Source: Clostridiales bacterium (GTDB lineage: Bacteria > Bacillota > Clostridia > Oscillospirales > Oscillospiraceae). Taken from it: a stretch of 11,356 nucleotides of DNA. Below are positions 5,522 through 11,356 of the stretch, one piece after another (position 1 is the first letter of the stretch; each line of letters starts with the position of its first letter). The stretch lies in contig SFHI01000088.1 of assembly GCA_004555705.1 (NCBI GenBank), positions 1 through 11,356 on the forward strand, written 5' to 3'. The notes below the pieces were generated by a model, which was not told where the DNA came from, did not search any database, and saw nothing but the letters and a program-made list of their open reading frames with translations. Both the position numbers and the translations under genes were made by a program.

Positions 5522-6289
5522 ATGTACAGAGCTTTGATCGTGGATAAACCCCAGGTGTGCCGGGAGATTCTGGGCATGGTGGACTGGAACGCCCTGGGCT
5601 TCGGCAGCGTGCTCACAGCCCACTCCCTGCCGGAGGCTGTGGAGCAGGCGTCCGCCCAGCAGCCCCATGTGGCCCTGGTGGGCATGGACCTGGGGGAGAA
5701 GATGGGCTTTGAATTCGTGTCGCTGCTGCGGGAGCTTGGGCTGTCCACAGTGTGCTGCCTGCTGACCAACCACCCGGGCACCCACGACCTGCGGCGGGCC
5801 ATGCGCTCCGGGTGCCGGGACGTGCTCCGGCGGCCTCCGGACCCGCTGTCACTGAAGGAATTCCTGGAATGGGCGGTGGTGGAGGAGCTCCACGGCACAC
5901 CGGACACCGGCGGCGTGGAACGGGACCCGGTGCTGGGCGTCCCCTACAGCACCTTTGGCAAGCTGACCAACAAAATCCTTCTGGCGGTGCGCACGGATTT
6001 CCGGGAATCCCTGACCCTGACATCCATTGCCCAGAATCTGGAAATGAGCAGCAAGTACATAGGCCGGGTGTTCCTGCGGGAAACCGGGCTTCGCTTCACC
6101 GAGTATCTCACGGCCTACCGGATGATCGAGGCCCGGCGGCTGGTGGTGAACACCGGTGAGAAGGTATCCGTCATTGCGGGAATGGTGGGCTATCCCCAGC
6201 TCAACAATTTCTACACCCATTTCCGCCAGTATTTCGGGGTGTCCCCCAGCGCCATGCGCGGCACCCCCCGCAAGGAGGCAAATCTATGA
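5522..6289 (+). CDS. AraC-type regulator with degenerate response-regulator receiver domain (YesN-like)
   Basis: This 255-residue protein begins with a CheY-like receiver (about 1-120) and ends with a double helix-turn-helix AraC DNA-binding domain (about 150-250; first helix pair LTLTSIAQNLEMSSKYIGRVFLRETG, second about 214-239, ending YFGVSPSAMR). The layout is that of YesN regulators. The receiver is degenerate: the usual acidic pair reads D8-K9, the position aligned with the phospho-acceptor aspartate is G54 (D56 lies two residues on), and the conserved lysine is R104. It probably does not take phosphate in the normal way. AAGGAGG precedes ATG at 5522; the frame is open further upstream only through repeat B. 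The stop overlaps the yesL-like start by 4 bases (ATGA). No histidine kinase is in the window. The target is unknown. Confidence 0.88.
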   Translation: MYRALIVDKPQVCREILGMVDWNALGFGSVLTAHSLPEAVEQASAQQPHVALVGMDLGEKMGFEFVSLLRELGLSTVCCLLTNHPGTHDLRRAMRSGCRDVLRRPPDPLSLKEFLEWAVVEELHGTPDTGGVERDPVLGVPYSTFGKLTNKILLAVRTDFRESLTLTSIAQNLEMSSKYIGRVFLRETGLRFTEYLTAYRMIEARRLVVNTGEKVSVIAGMVGYPQLNNFYTHFRQYFGVSPSAMRGTPRKEANL

Positions 6290-6933
6290 AATCCCTTTTC
6301 AGTCTGGACAATCCCTTTATGCAGTTTCTGTCCCGGGTTGCGGACCTGATGCTGCTGAACGTGATGACAATCGTGCTCTGCCTGCCCGTATTCACCGCCG
6401 GGGCCGCCCTGGCGGCGCTGCACAAGGTCTGTCAGAACATGGTTTTCGAAACGGACGCCGGGATTTTCATGCCCTTCCTCCGGGCCTTCCGGGACAATTT
6501 CCGGCAGGCGACCCTGGTCTGGCTGGTGGAGCTGGTGGTGACGGCGGCGCTGGTCTGCGACGTGCTGCTGGTGATGGCCTACTTCGGCAAAAGCACCGTG
6601 ATGTATGTGCTGCTGGGAGTGCTGGCATTTCTGGCGGCGGGGATCTGCGCCTATCTGATCCCCCTGATCGCCCGCTACAACAACACCCTGCGCCAGCACG
6701 TGAACAACGCCGCGGTGCTGGCGGTGGTCAAGCTGCCCAAGACTCTGCTGCTGGTGCTCATGAACCTGCTGCCGGTGCTGCTGGCCCTGCTGTCCCTGAA
6801 GGTCTTTGTGCAGACCCTGATTTTCTGGGTCATCATCGGCTTTGCCTTCATGGCCTTCCTCCAGGAGAGCCTGCTGCGCAGTGTGTATGAGCAGCTGGAG
6901 AAGGGAAACAGCAGCGTCACCCTGGGTATGTAG
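6286..6933 (+). CDS. YesL-family (DUF624) membrane protein
   Basis: This 215-residue protein has hydrophobic segments at about 20-46, 76-99, 104-130, 150-170 and 173-192. It opens with the DUF624 pattern: LFSLDNPFMQFLSRVADLML, then LPVFTAGAALAALH with the conserved proline and glycine region. YesL proteins usually lie beside YesM/YesN two-component systems and sugar ABC transporters, and their function is unsettled. Here it overlaps the regulator by 4 bases and has AAGGAGG at 6272-6278, so the two are co-translated. Neither kinase nor transporter genes accompany them. The pairing suggests it works with, or modulates, the regulator; this is inference. Confidence 0.86.
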   Translation: MKSLFSLDNPFMQFLSRVADLMLLNVMTIVLCLPVFTAGAALAALHKVCQNMVFETDAGIFMPFLRAFRDNFRQATLVWLVELVVTAALVCDVLLVMAYFGKSTVMYVLLGVLAFLAAGICAYLIPLIARYNNTLRQHVNNAAVLAVVKLPKTLLLVLMNLLPVLLALLSLKVFVQTLIFWVIIGFAFMAFLQESLLRSVYEQLEKGNSSVTLGM

Positions 6934-6960
6934 AACGAATTTCGTTCAGCAAGCCGATCG

Positions 6961-7208
6961 ATTCAAATAAACGCTGTCATTGCGAGACCAGTGCGCACAC
7001 TGGTCGTGGCAATCCCCCGGTTAGAGGGGAAATGTACGAAAACGGACAAACGCCCTAACAAACCGTCCTGAATTGTTGGGGGATTGCCACACCACTGCGC
7101 CCGCAGACGCGTCCAGAGCGCAACCGCCGAAGGCGGCTCTTAGCGCGGAGGAGGCTGCGGCCTGGTTCGCAATGACAGTTCTTTTTTAGTGCGACAAACA
7201 CCAATTTG
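6961..7208. repeat. Long inverted-arm element (ATTGCGA/GGCAATCC family), copy C, with inverted core
   Basis: The left arm is CAAATAAACGCTGTCATTGC, GAGACCAGTGCGCACACTGG, TCGTGGCAATCCCCCGG. It runs on into TTAGAGGGGAAATGTAC, which is the reverse complement of the right side of the core in copies A and B. The right arm carries the 58-bp block (7095-7152) and ends CGCAATGACAG, then CAAACACCAATTTGCC, the inverse of the shared edge motif. It fills most of the 6934-7362 gap. A short palindrome GAACGAA-T-TTCGTTC (6933-6947) precedes it. Confidence 0.85.
7095..7152 (+). repeat. 58-bp block inserted in the right arm of element C
   Basis: This copy differs from the block in element B at one base (GACGCG versus GGCGCG). 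It is in the same orientation on the chromosome although the cores of B and C are inverted relative to each other. Confidence 0.8.
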
Positions 7209-7254
7209 CCGGGCAGCTGTGGGAAACCGATTATTACATATTTTTCGAATGAAC

Positions 7255-7283
7255 TTGATTTTTACTCTGCTCTGTAGTACAAT
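7255..7283 (+). promoter_or_regulatory. Promoter of the polysaccharide-control operon
   Basis: TTGATT (7255-7260) and TACAAT (7278-7283) are separated by 17 bases. Transcription would start near 7290, giving a leader of about 73 bases before the cpsC-like ATG. It lies just downstream of repeat C. Confidence 0.68.
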
Positions 7284-7310
7284 TACAAGATGAGAATACG
7301 ATTGGGTGTT

Positions 7311-7340
7311 GTGCCCCCCTTTTTCGGGGCGCACCGGTGC
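7311..7340 (+). promoter_or_regulatory. Structured leader with two overlapping hairpins upstream of cpsC
   Basis: GTGC plus CCCC (7311-7319) can pair with GGGG plus GCAC (7326-7334), with one internal mismatch and a pyrimidine loop. The same GCAC is also the first half of a perfect palindrome GCACCGGTGC (7331-7340). The two structures cannot form together. No T-run follows, so a simple terminator is not indicated; any regulatory switch is conjecture. Confidence 0.35.
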
Positions 7341-7362
7341 GGATGCCGGAGAGGAAAGAAAA

Positions 7363-8121
7363 ATGGAAAACAGAACCGACGACGAAATTGACCTTCTGAA
7401 GCTGGCCGCGGCCCTGTGGCGGAAAGCCTGGGCCATTGTGCTGGCGGTGGTGCTTTTCGCAGGGGCCGCCCTGGGTTATACCGCCTTCTTCATCACCCCG
7501 GTGTATGAGGCCACGGCCCTGATGTACGTCAACAGCAGCGCCATCTCCGTGGGCAGCACCAAGGTCAGCATCAGCCAGGGCGAGCTCAGCGCCGCCCAGA
7601 GCCTGGTGAAAACCTATATTGTCATCCTCAATACCCGCTCCACCCTGGAGGAGGTCATCCAGCAATCCGGGGTTTCCCGTACATACGAGGAGCTTCAGGA
7701 GATGGTCACCGCCGAGAGCGTCAACTCCACGGAGGTCTTTGGCATCACGGTGACGAGCCCCGACCCCGCCGAGGCGGAGCTGCTGGCCAACACCATCGCC
7801 CAGATTCTGCCGGAGCGGATCGCCTCCATTGTGGAGGGCAGCTCCGCCCGGATCGTGGACTACGCGGTGGCCCCCGCCGAGAAGGCCTCCCCCAGCCTGC
7901 GCAAGAACACGCTGATCGGCGCGCTGGCGGGCGCGGTGCTTGCCTGCGGCATCATTGTGGTGATGGAGCTGACGGACGACAAGCTCCGCAGCCCCGACGA
8001 GCTGGCCGCGGAGTTCGACCTGCCCGTGCTGGCGGTGGTGCCGGACCTGCTGTCCCGGAAGGGCGAAAAGTATTATTCCTACTATCAGGGCCAGTCCCGG
8101 CAGGAAAGCGGAACGAGGTAA
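7363..8121 (+). CDS. cpsC: Wzz/CpsC-like polysaccharide chain-length regulator and kinase adaptor
   Basis: This 252-residue polysaccharide co-polymerase has two membrane helices (about 22-43 and 183-202). Between them is an extracytoplasmic domain with the family pattern PVYEATALMYVNS near the first helix and a proline-containing VAPAEKASPSLRKN stretch before the second. The cytoplasmic tail continues DKLRSPDELAAEFDLPVLAVVPD, the part that in Gram-positive systems contacts and activates the CpsD tyrosine kinase. It ends with a tyrosine group at 237-241 (YYSYY). The start is the ATG after GGAGAGG (7348-7354); an in-frame ATG at 7306 lies in the leader hairpins without a ribosome site. The kinase gene follows after 6 bases. 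The family call is firm; the polymer controlled is unknown. Confidence 0.92.
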   Translation: MENRTDDEIDLLKLAAALWRKAWAIVLAVVLFAGAALGYTAFFITPVYEATALMYVNSSAISVGSTKVSISQGELSAAQSLVKTYIVILNTRSTLEEVIQQSGVSRTYEELQEMVTAESVNSTEVFGITVTSPDPAEAELLANTIAQILPERIASIVEGSSARIVDYAVAPAEKASPSLRKNTLIGALAGAVLACGIIVVMELTDDKLRSPDELAAEFDLPVLAVVPDLLSRKGEKYYSYYQGQSRQESGTR

Positions 8122-8127
8122 CAGCCC

Positions 8128-8862
8128 ATGGGAAAACAAAACAGCCGGGGCTTTCGGCCCCTGTCGGCGGAGCAGCGGGAAAAAACCATCGGCCCCAGCC
8201 TGAGCTTTGCCGCCTCCGAAGCCTATAAGCTGCTGCGGACCAATCTGAGCTTCAGCTTCCCGGATCAGACCGGCTGCCGGGTCATCGGCATCACCAGCTC
8301 CGCCAGCGGCGAGGGAAAGAGCACCACCTCCATCAACCTGGCCTACACCATAGCCCAGGAGAACCGGCGGGTCCTGCTGCTGGAGGCGGACCTGCGGCTT
8401 CCCACCATGGCCAAATACCTGGGCGTGAAAACCGCGCCGGGTCTGTCCAACCTGCTGGCGGGACAGTGCGGCGGCACGGACATCCTGCAGCGCTCGGGCC
8501 TGAACAAGAATTTCTGGGTGGCCACGGCGGGGGATATCCCCCCCAATCCCGCGGAGCTTCTGTCCTCCCAGCAGATGGCCGCCACCATAGAGACCCTGAA
8601 GGGCTTCTTTGACGTGATCATTCTGGACCTTCCCCCGGTGACGGTGGTGTCCGACGCCATCGCGGTTTCCAAGCTCACCGACGGCATGGTGCTGGTGGTC
8701 CGCCAGAACTACTGCAGCCGGGCCCAGGTCAGCGAGGCGGTGCGCAAGCTCCGGTTCACCGGCAGCAGGCTGCTGGGCTTTGTGATGACCGGCTCCGATA
8801 TGGCCAGGAAGGGCTACAGCAGGTCCTACTACCGGGCAAACGACGAAAGGCGCCATGACTGA
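8128..8862 (+). CDS. cpsD: CpsD-like bacterial tyrosine kinase (BY-kinase)
   Basis: This 244-residue cytoplasmic BY-kinase autophosphorylates on a C-terminal tyrosine cluster when bound to its membrane adaptor, here the CpsC-like protein just upstream. Visible motifs are EAYKLLRTNL (31-40, the oligomerisation motif), Walker A SSASGEGKST (57-66), Walker A' VLLLEADLR (82-90, with E where D is more usual), and Walker B VIILD (163-167) followed by LPPV. The tail has only three tyrosines (230, 234, 235), fewer than many family members. GAGGTA overlapping the cpsC stop is the likely ribosome site. Its last codons overlap the phosphatase start by 8 bases. Together these genes form the usual kinase-phosphatase switch controlling capsule polymer length. 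Confidence 0.94.
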   Translation: MGKQNSRGFRPLSAEQREKTIGPSLSFAASEAYKLLRTNLSFSFPDQTGCRVIGITSSASGEGKSTTSINLAYTIAQENRRVLLLEADLRLPTMAKYLGVKTAPGLSNLLAGQCGGTDILQRSGLNKNFWVATAGDIPPNPAELLSSQQMAATIETLKGFFDVIILDLPPVTVVSDAIAVSKLTDGMVLVVRQNYCSRAQVSEAVRKLRFTGSRLLGFVMTGSDMARKGYSRSYYRANDERRHD

Positions 8863-9493
8863 TTTTCACACCCACATCCTGCCCCGCATGGACGACGGCA
8901 GCGAAAGCGTCCGGGAGAGCCTGGAAATGCTCCGCCTGGAAGCACGCCAGGGGGTGGACGCCGTGGCCCTGACCCCCCATTTCTACCCCTGGAAGGAACG
9001 CCCCCGGGAATTCCTGGCCCGGCGGGAGCAGAGCTTCCGGCTGCTGGAGCCCCGGCTCCCCGGGGACTGCCCGGAGATCGCCCTGGGCGCGGAGGTATAC
9101 TTTTTCGAGGGCATCAGCTTTTCGGAGGAGGTTCCGGCGCTGCGGCTGGAGGGCACGGAGCTCCTGCTGGTGGAAATGCCCTTTGAAAGATGGACCGAAC
9201 GGGCGGTCGGCGAGCTGCTCCGGCTCCGGGACCGGGAGGGCATCCGGCCGGTGCTGGCCCATGTGGACCGGTATCTGCGGTTTCAGCCCCGGAATCTCTG
9301 GCGTCAGCTGTCCCGGGAGGGCATCGGGATGCAGGCCAACGCGGAGGCCTTCACCCTTTGGCAGACCCGGGGCTATGCCATGAAAATGCTGGAGCAGGGC
9401 TGGATCACCTGCCTGGGCTCCGACTGCCACGATTTGGTCCGCCGCCGACCCAACTGGGACCTGCTTCCGGAAAAGGTCCGCGCCTATCTGTAA
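8855..9493 (+). CDS. cpsB: CpsB/YwqE-like tyrosine-protein phosphatase (PHP family)
   Basis: This 212-residue metal-dependent phosphatase should remove phosphate from the tyrosine tail of the adjacent kinase. PHP metal-site motifs appear in order: DFHTHILP with H5 and H7, MDDGS (12-16), LTPHF with H42, GAEVYF with E80, AHVDRY with H136, and GSDCHD with D190 and H192. It is somewhat shorter than the roughly 240-250 residues common in the family, but all motif groups are present. AHVDRY replaces the more usual AHPERY. The ATG overlaps the kinase stop region by 8 bases, with GAAAGG upstream, so translation is coupled. A GNRA-loop hairpin follows the stop. Confidence 0.93.
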   Translation: MTDFHTHILPRMDDGSESVRESLEMLRLEARQGVDAVALTPHFYPWKERPREFLARREQSFRLLEPRLPGDCPEIALGAEVYFFEGISFSEEVPALRLEGTELLLVEMPFERWTERAVGELLRLRDREGIRPVLAHVDRYLRFQPRNLWRQLSREGIGMQANAEAFTLWQTRGYAMKMLEQGWITCLGSDCHDLVRRRPNWDLLPEKVRAYL

Positions 9494-9498
9494 GACTC

Positions 9499-9516
9499 TC
9501 TTCGGGAAACCGAAGA
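9499..9516 (+). other. Stem-loop with GAAA tetraloop between cpsB and the secreted-protein gene
   Basis: TCTTCGG (9499-9505) pairs with CCGAAGA (9510-9516) around a GAAA loop, giving a 7-bp stem with a stable GNRA tetraloop. No T-run follows, so it is not a clear terminator. It could be an mRNA processing or stability element separating the upstream genes from the highly codon-adapted gene downstream. Confidence 0.5.
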
Positions 9517-9548
9517 TGCTTATAACTTTGAAAAGTGAGGTATGCACT

Positions 9549-10175
9549 ATGAAAATGATTTCCAAGCTTCTGGCAATTCTCCTGGTAATCGGCCTGCTGG
9601 CGGCCCCCGTCTGCGCCGAGGGCTTCACCCCCAGCGTGGAGCAGAAGGGCGCCCCTGAGCTCGTGGCCGCTCCCGACGCCCCTGAGGGCGCCGCTGTGGC
9701 CATCAAGGACGCCGATGGCAACGTGGTGGCCGGCATCCCCGCCGAGGAGATCGTCATGACCTCCGTCGCCGACTCCGAGGACGCCCCCGAGGCCGTCAAG
9801 GAGGAGATGAAGGCCGCCTATGACTCCGTGGCCAACGCCGCTTCCCTGGCCGAGGTCGTTCCCGAGCTGGGCAAGGCTCTGGAGGACAGAAAGGCCGGCG
9901 TCAAGGCCGAGGACCTGGTGGTTCGTGACCTGGTGAATGTTTCCGTCTCCGAGGAGGCCGCCAAGAAGCTGACCGAGACCGGCAACAACGTGACCCTGAG
10001 CTTCAAGCTGGGCATGAAGCAGGACGACTTCCTGATGGTCATGTGCTTCGTGGACGGCCAGTGGGTCATCCTGGATGCCGACCAGGTGGAGATCCTGGAG
10101 GACGGCACTGTCAACGTCACCTTCCGGGAGAAGATCGGCACCATCGCCTTTGTGGTGGAGCAGTCCGGGGACTGA
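9549..10175 (+). CDS. Secreted acidic protein of unknown function
   Basis: This 208-residue protein begins with a clear signal peptide (MKMISKLLAILLVIGLLAAPVCA, cleavage predicted after VCA at residue 23). No lipobox, membrane anchor or sorting signal is visible, so the mature protein should be released or held by others. It is rich in Ala, Glu, Asp and Val. The N-terminal half looks helical (about 80-125) and the C-terminal part (about 138-205) looks like beta strands, ending DGTVNVTFREKIGTIAFVVEQ, a pattern seen in many clostridial exported proteins. Codon use is strongly biased: every Glu codon I read is GAG, and CGG is rare compared with neighbours, suggesting high expression. GTGAGG lies 8 bases before the chosen ATG. 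The nearby ATG at 9516 lies by the GAAA stem-loop and has a poorer ribosome site. I do not recognise the family. Confidence 0.8.
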   Translation: MKMISKLLAILLVIGLLAAPVCAEGFTPSVEQKGAPELVAAPDAPEGAAVAIKDADGNVVAGIPAEEIVMTSVADSEDAPEAVKEEMKAAYDSVANAASLAEVVPELGKALEDRKAGVKAEDLVVRDLVNVSVSEEAAKKLTETGNNVTLSFKLGMKQDDFLMVMCFVDGQWVILDADQVEILEDGTVNVTFREKIGTIAFVVEQSGD

Positions 10176-10184
10176 TGATTCCGG

Positions 10185-11135
10185 ATGAAGTATTCAAAAC
10201 GGGTATTCGCGGCTCTGCTCGCGCTGGCGCTGCTCCTTGTGGGCTGCGCCTCCGGGCAGAGCCCCGAAATTACTGTCCCCACCGAAGCCGCCCCCTCCTC
10301 CGCTCCGGAGAATCCGGAGCCTGTGCTGCGGGAGGGCATTGAGACGGTGCTCATCATGGGCCTGGACAAATACGAGCGTCCGGAGGAAACCCTGGGCTAC
10401 ACCAACAAGCTCCAGGCGGACTTTCTCCTGCTGCTGGTGCTGTCCGAGGAGGAGGGCCGGGTGGATGTGCTCCACCTGAACCGGGACACCATGACGGAAA
10501 TCCGCCGCCTGGGCATCGGCGGCGGCGCGGCGGGCACCTTTGTGGGTCAGCTGGCGCTGGCCCATACCTACGGCAGCGGAGGCTCCGACAGCTGCCTAAA
10601 CGCGGTGAAGGCCGTGTCGAACCTCTTAGGCGGCATCAAAATCGACCACTATATGACACTGACCATGGACGCCGTGGGCATCCTCAACGATCTGGCCGGG
10701 GGCGTCACCGTGGAGGTGCTGGACGATATGACCGGGCTGGACCCGGAGCTTCAGAAGGGCGCCACCGTCACCCTGAAGGGGGACCAGGCCCTTACCTACG
10801 TCCGGACCCGGTACGGCCTGTCCGACAGCAGCAACCTCCACCGGATGGAGCTCCAGCAGCAGTATCTGCGGGGCTTCTATCAGCGGCTGGCGGCGTGCCG
10901 GCAGGAGGACCCGGATTTTCTGACCAGGGCCCTGGCCCGGGTCAACGATTCCTTTGTTTCCGACTGCACCGTGAACCAGCTGGACCGGCTGGCGAAGCAG
11001 GTGGGGGAACTGGAGCTGGGGGATTTTCTGACCCTGGAGGGCGAGGCCGTGGTGGGGGACACCTATATGGAGTTCTACCCCGACCCCGAAGCCCTGCAGG
11101 AAACCATCCTGCGCCTGTTCTATAAGGCCCCCTGA
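10185..11135 (+). CDS. LytR-CpsA-Psr (LCP) family lipoprotein, probable wall-polymer ligase
   Basis: This 316-residue protein carries a lipoprotein signal (LVGC, lipid-modified C21), unlike most LCP proteins, which use a transmembrane helix. A short Ser/Pro/Glu linker follows. The LCP domain runs from about 52 to 235: VLIMGLDKY, VDVLHLNRDTM with R100 and D101, IDHYMTLTMDAVGILNDLAGGVTVEV (153-178), and LKGDQALTYVRTRYGLSD with R207 and R209, then HRMELQQQYL with R220. LCP enzymes move lipid-linked teichoic acid or capsule polymers onto peptidoglycan outside the cell. The second arginine often seen in the final motif (RQ) is leucine here. It starts 9 bases after the preceding stop with only a weak ribosome site, suggesting coupled translation. 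Position at the end of the cpsCDB set supports capsule attachment. Confidence 0.9.
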   Translation: MKYSKRVFAALLALALLLVGCASGQSPEITVPTEAAPSSAPENPEPVLREGIETVLIMGLDKYERPEETLGYTNKLQADFLLLLVLSEEEGRVDVLHLNRDTMTEIRRLGIGGGAAGTFVGQLALAHTYGSGGSDSCLNAVKAVSNLLGGIKIDHYMTLTMDAVGILNDLAGGVTVEVLDDMTGLDPELQKGATVTLKGDQALTYVRTRYGLSDSSNLHRMELQQQYLRGFYQRLAACRQEDPDFLTRALARVNDSFVSDCTVNQLDRLAKQVGELELGDFLTLEGEAVVGDTYMEFYPDPEALQETILRLFYKAP

Positions 11136-11148
11136 CCCCGGCGCGGAT

Positions 11149-11265
11149 AGTTGACAGTGGACAGTTGACAGTTGACAGTTAAGGAGTCCCTTCGGGACGA
11201 TTTAAAATCGGATGATGTTACATTTCCAGATGAAATGAGGCGTTTTCTGACATTATTATTTCGTG
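11149..11265. repeat. Degenerate heptamer-armed element, copy IV
   Basis: The left arm has four heptamers AGTTGAC, AGTGGAC, AGTTGAC, AGTTGAC (11149-11176). They lead into AGTTAAGGA and hairpin GTCCC-TTC-GGGAC (11186-11198). A core part (GGCGTTTTCTGACATTATTA near 11239-11258) resembles the core of copy III (GCCATGTTTCTGACCATAAA). No right arm is seen. The rest to 11356 contains nothing I can name. Confidence 0.65.
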
Positions 11266-11356
11266 TTAGTTTAAAACATTGGACCTAATCGTCAAATTGC
11301 CAAAAGGCCATCTTTGCGAAGAGAGCGGATTGGCAGAGCGGTATTCACATGGGCAA

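Noticed and set aside
7234..8856. Long minus-strand open frame of about 540 codons under the cpsC-cpsD genes
   Set aside because: It mirrors two well-identified genes, with Gly/His/Gln-rich low-complexity composition and no recognisable motif.
11266..11356. Possible second tRNA or start of another gene at the window end
   Set aside because: Short tRNA-like strings such as GGCAGAGCGG occur, but no anticodon arm can be built and no ribosome site is seen. Both strands have open frames too short to judge.

Overview
The window looks like chromosomal DNA from a GC-rich anaerobic Firmicute, most likely a gut clostridium of the Oscillospiraceae/Ruminococcaceae type. The evidence is strong AAGGAGG-type ribosome binding sites, sigma-A-like promoters with 17-bp spacers, C/G-ending codons, and Gram-positive gene sets (CpsB/C/D, LCP, YesL and YesN-like proteins, ROK fructokinase, NfeD/QmcA). 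This placement is inference from gene content; I could not run a search.

Layout. Positions 1-59 hold the 5' part of a tRNA-Met (minus strand) with a consensus promoter. A small membrane protein (192-593, +) follows. Two minus-strand pairs come next: nfeD with a QmcA/stomatin-like SPFH gene (2463-839), and a ROK fructokinase with a class I mannose-6-phosphate isomerase (5053-3008). On the plus strand are an AraC-type regulator with a degenerate receiver domain, overlapping a YesL-like membrane protein (5522-6933). Last comes a surface-polysaccharide operon (7363-11135): CpsC-like adaptor, CpsD-like tyrosine kinase, CpsB-like PHP phosphatase, a secreted acidic protein of unknown function, and an LCP-family lipoprotein. 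The operon probably controls chain length and wall attachment of a capsule or exopolysaccharide; no glycosyltransferase is in view. Fructokinase plus isomerase can interconvert fructose-6-P and mannose-6-P, which could feed GDP-mannose for a polysaccharide, but that link is only inferred.

The unusual part is the intergenic DNA. Nearly every long gap holds a small, non-coding, MITE-like or REP-like element. One family has arms of tandem heptamers (AATTGAC, inverted as GTCAATT) around a short core with small hairpins (four copies plus isolated arms). The second has long inverted arms related to TCATTGCGA...GTGGCAATCCCCCGG around a core (three copies, one core inverted, two carrying a near-identical 58-bp block). 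The two families share an edge motif, AAATTGGTGTTT. The heptamer family splits both minus-strand gene pairs and supplies the stop codon of two genes; a copy of the second family lies between a good promoter and the regulator gene. Gaps over 300 bases (2464-3007, 5054-5521, 6934-7362) are largely explained by these elements plus promoters, leaders and one terminator.
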